This document shows positions 63,886 through 64,000 of a DNA stretch of 64,000 nt, one piece after another. Every line of letters starts with the position of its first letter. Position 1 is the stretch's first letter. The notes below the pieces were generated by a model that saw only the letters and a list, made by a program, of their open reading frames with translations, was not told the DNA's origin and made no database searches. The translations under genes were made by a program, and so were the position numbers. This DNA comes from a virus: the IMG/VR virus record IMGVR_UViG_3300027704_003324, positions 1 through 64,000 of that record; one strand, written 5' to 3'.

Positions 63886-64000
63886 TTAGGTTTTGTCGAA
63901 TATTTTTTCCATTTTTTCTTTAGTTAAGCTGTAAATCGGCTTATCGTCGGGAATTAAGTCTGAAGCGTTAGCTTCTCCGTCAAAAGTAATATGACCATTA
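63886..64000 (-). CDS. partial CDS, C-terminal end of an unknown protein
   Basis: Only the last 37 residues are in the window: NGHITFDGEANASDLIPDDK then PIYSLTKEKMEKIFDKT, ending TAA at 63886-63888. The reading frame stays open to the right edge. Too little to identify. Confidence 0.65.
   Translation of the reverse strand, partial: NGHITFDGEANASDLIPDDKPIYSLTKEKMEKIFDKT

Noticed and set aside
1-64000. CRISPR array or insertion sequence
   Set aside because: No regularly spaced identical repeats and no transposase gene; the only repeats are within the fibre gene and the promoter motif.

Overview
The window is an AT-rich, gene-dense stretch of a large tailed-phage genome whose host is almost certainly a marine flavobacterium or another Bacteroidota. 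Every gene I accept lies on the minus strand, so transcription runs from high to low coordinates. Genes are packed with overlaps of the ATGA and ATGRYTAA kind. Shine-Dalgarno sites are essentially absent, and the promoters have the Bacteroidota form: TTG, about 20 bases, then TAT(C/A)TTNN. Host-type small proteins also occur, including a histone H1/Hc1-like protein and a DUF4494-like protein. Terminase, capsid and portal genes are not in the window, so it is an accessory, metabolic and replication part of a longer genome.

Layout. 0-11 kb: small membrane proteins, an FNR-like reductase, two SGNH hydrolases, a DUF932 protein, a 2OG-Fe(II) oxygenase, a muramidase-like protein and an HNH protein. 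11-24 kb: a glycan cluster with about seven glycosyltransferases, NeuB-like nonulosonate synthase, a CMP-sugar synthetase, a polysaccharide pyruvyltransferase, a HAD phosphatase, a methyltransferase and two DUF115-like proteins. 24-31 kb: a RecB/Cas4-like nuclease, then a membrane and lysis region (holin-like, YkuD-like, overlapping spanin-like pair), an exported thioredoxin-fold protein and an outer-membrane beta-barrel. 31-37 kb: GNAT, a sulfotransferase-like P-loop protein, a third SGNH hydrolase, a structural protein and the Hc1-like protein. 37-43 kb: NadE, GroEL, GroES, Hsp20 and a family A DNA polymerase.

43-60 kb holds the most striking system: QueF, a formyltransferase, a DpdA-like transglycosylase, FolE, ferredoxin, QueE, QueD and QueC. 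Together these can make preQ0 from GTP, reduce it to preQ1, insert it into DNA in exchange for guanine and probably formylate it (7-(formylamino)methyl-7-deazaguanine). The same region holds a MazG-like protein, a nuclease with a signal peptide, a NadR-like kinase, a phosphoribosyltransferase, a tail-fibre-like protein, a NodU-type carbamoyltransferase, a nucleotidylyltransferase, APS kinase, a flavodoxin-fold oxidoreductase and one tRNA-Ala. 60-64 kb: thioredoxin and class Ia ribonucleotide reductase NrdA and NrdB.

Regulation: eighteen sites share one architecture (TTG, 19-20 bases, TAT(C/A)TTNN, usually with TTCG just before the -7 box). Some drive short leaders and five sit 4-7 bases from the start codon. 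Several promoters are fused to a terminator hairpin of the preceding operon. Eleven confident or plausible genes under 60 codons, plus one longer reading frame trimmed to 52 codons, were recovered by reading the gaps. After adding them, no stretch over 300 bases is without a gene.
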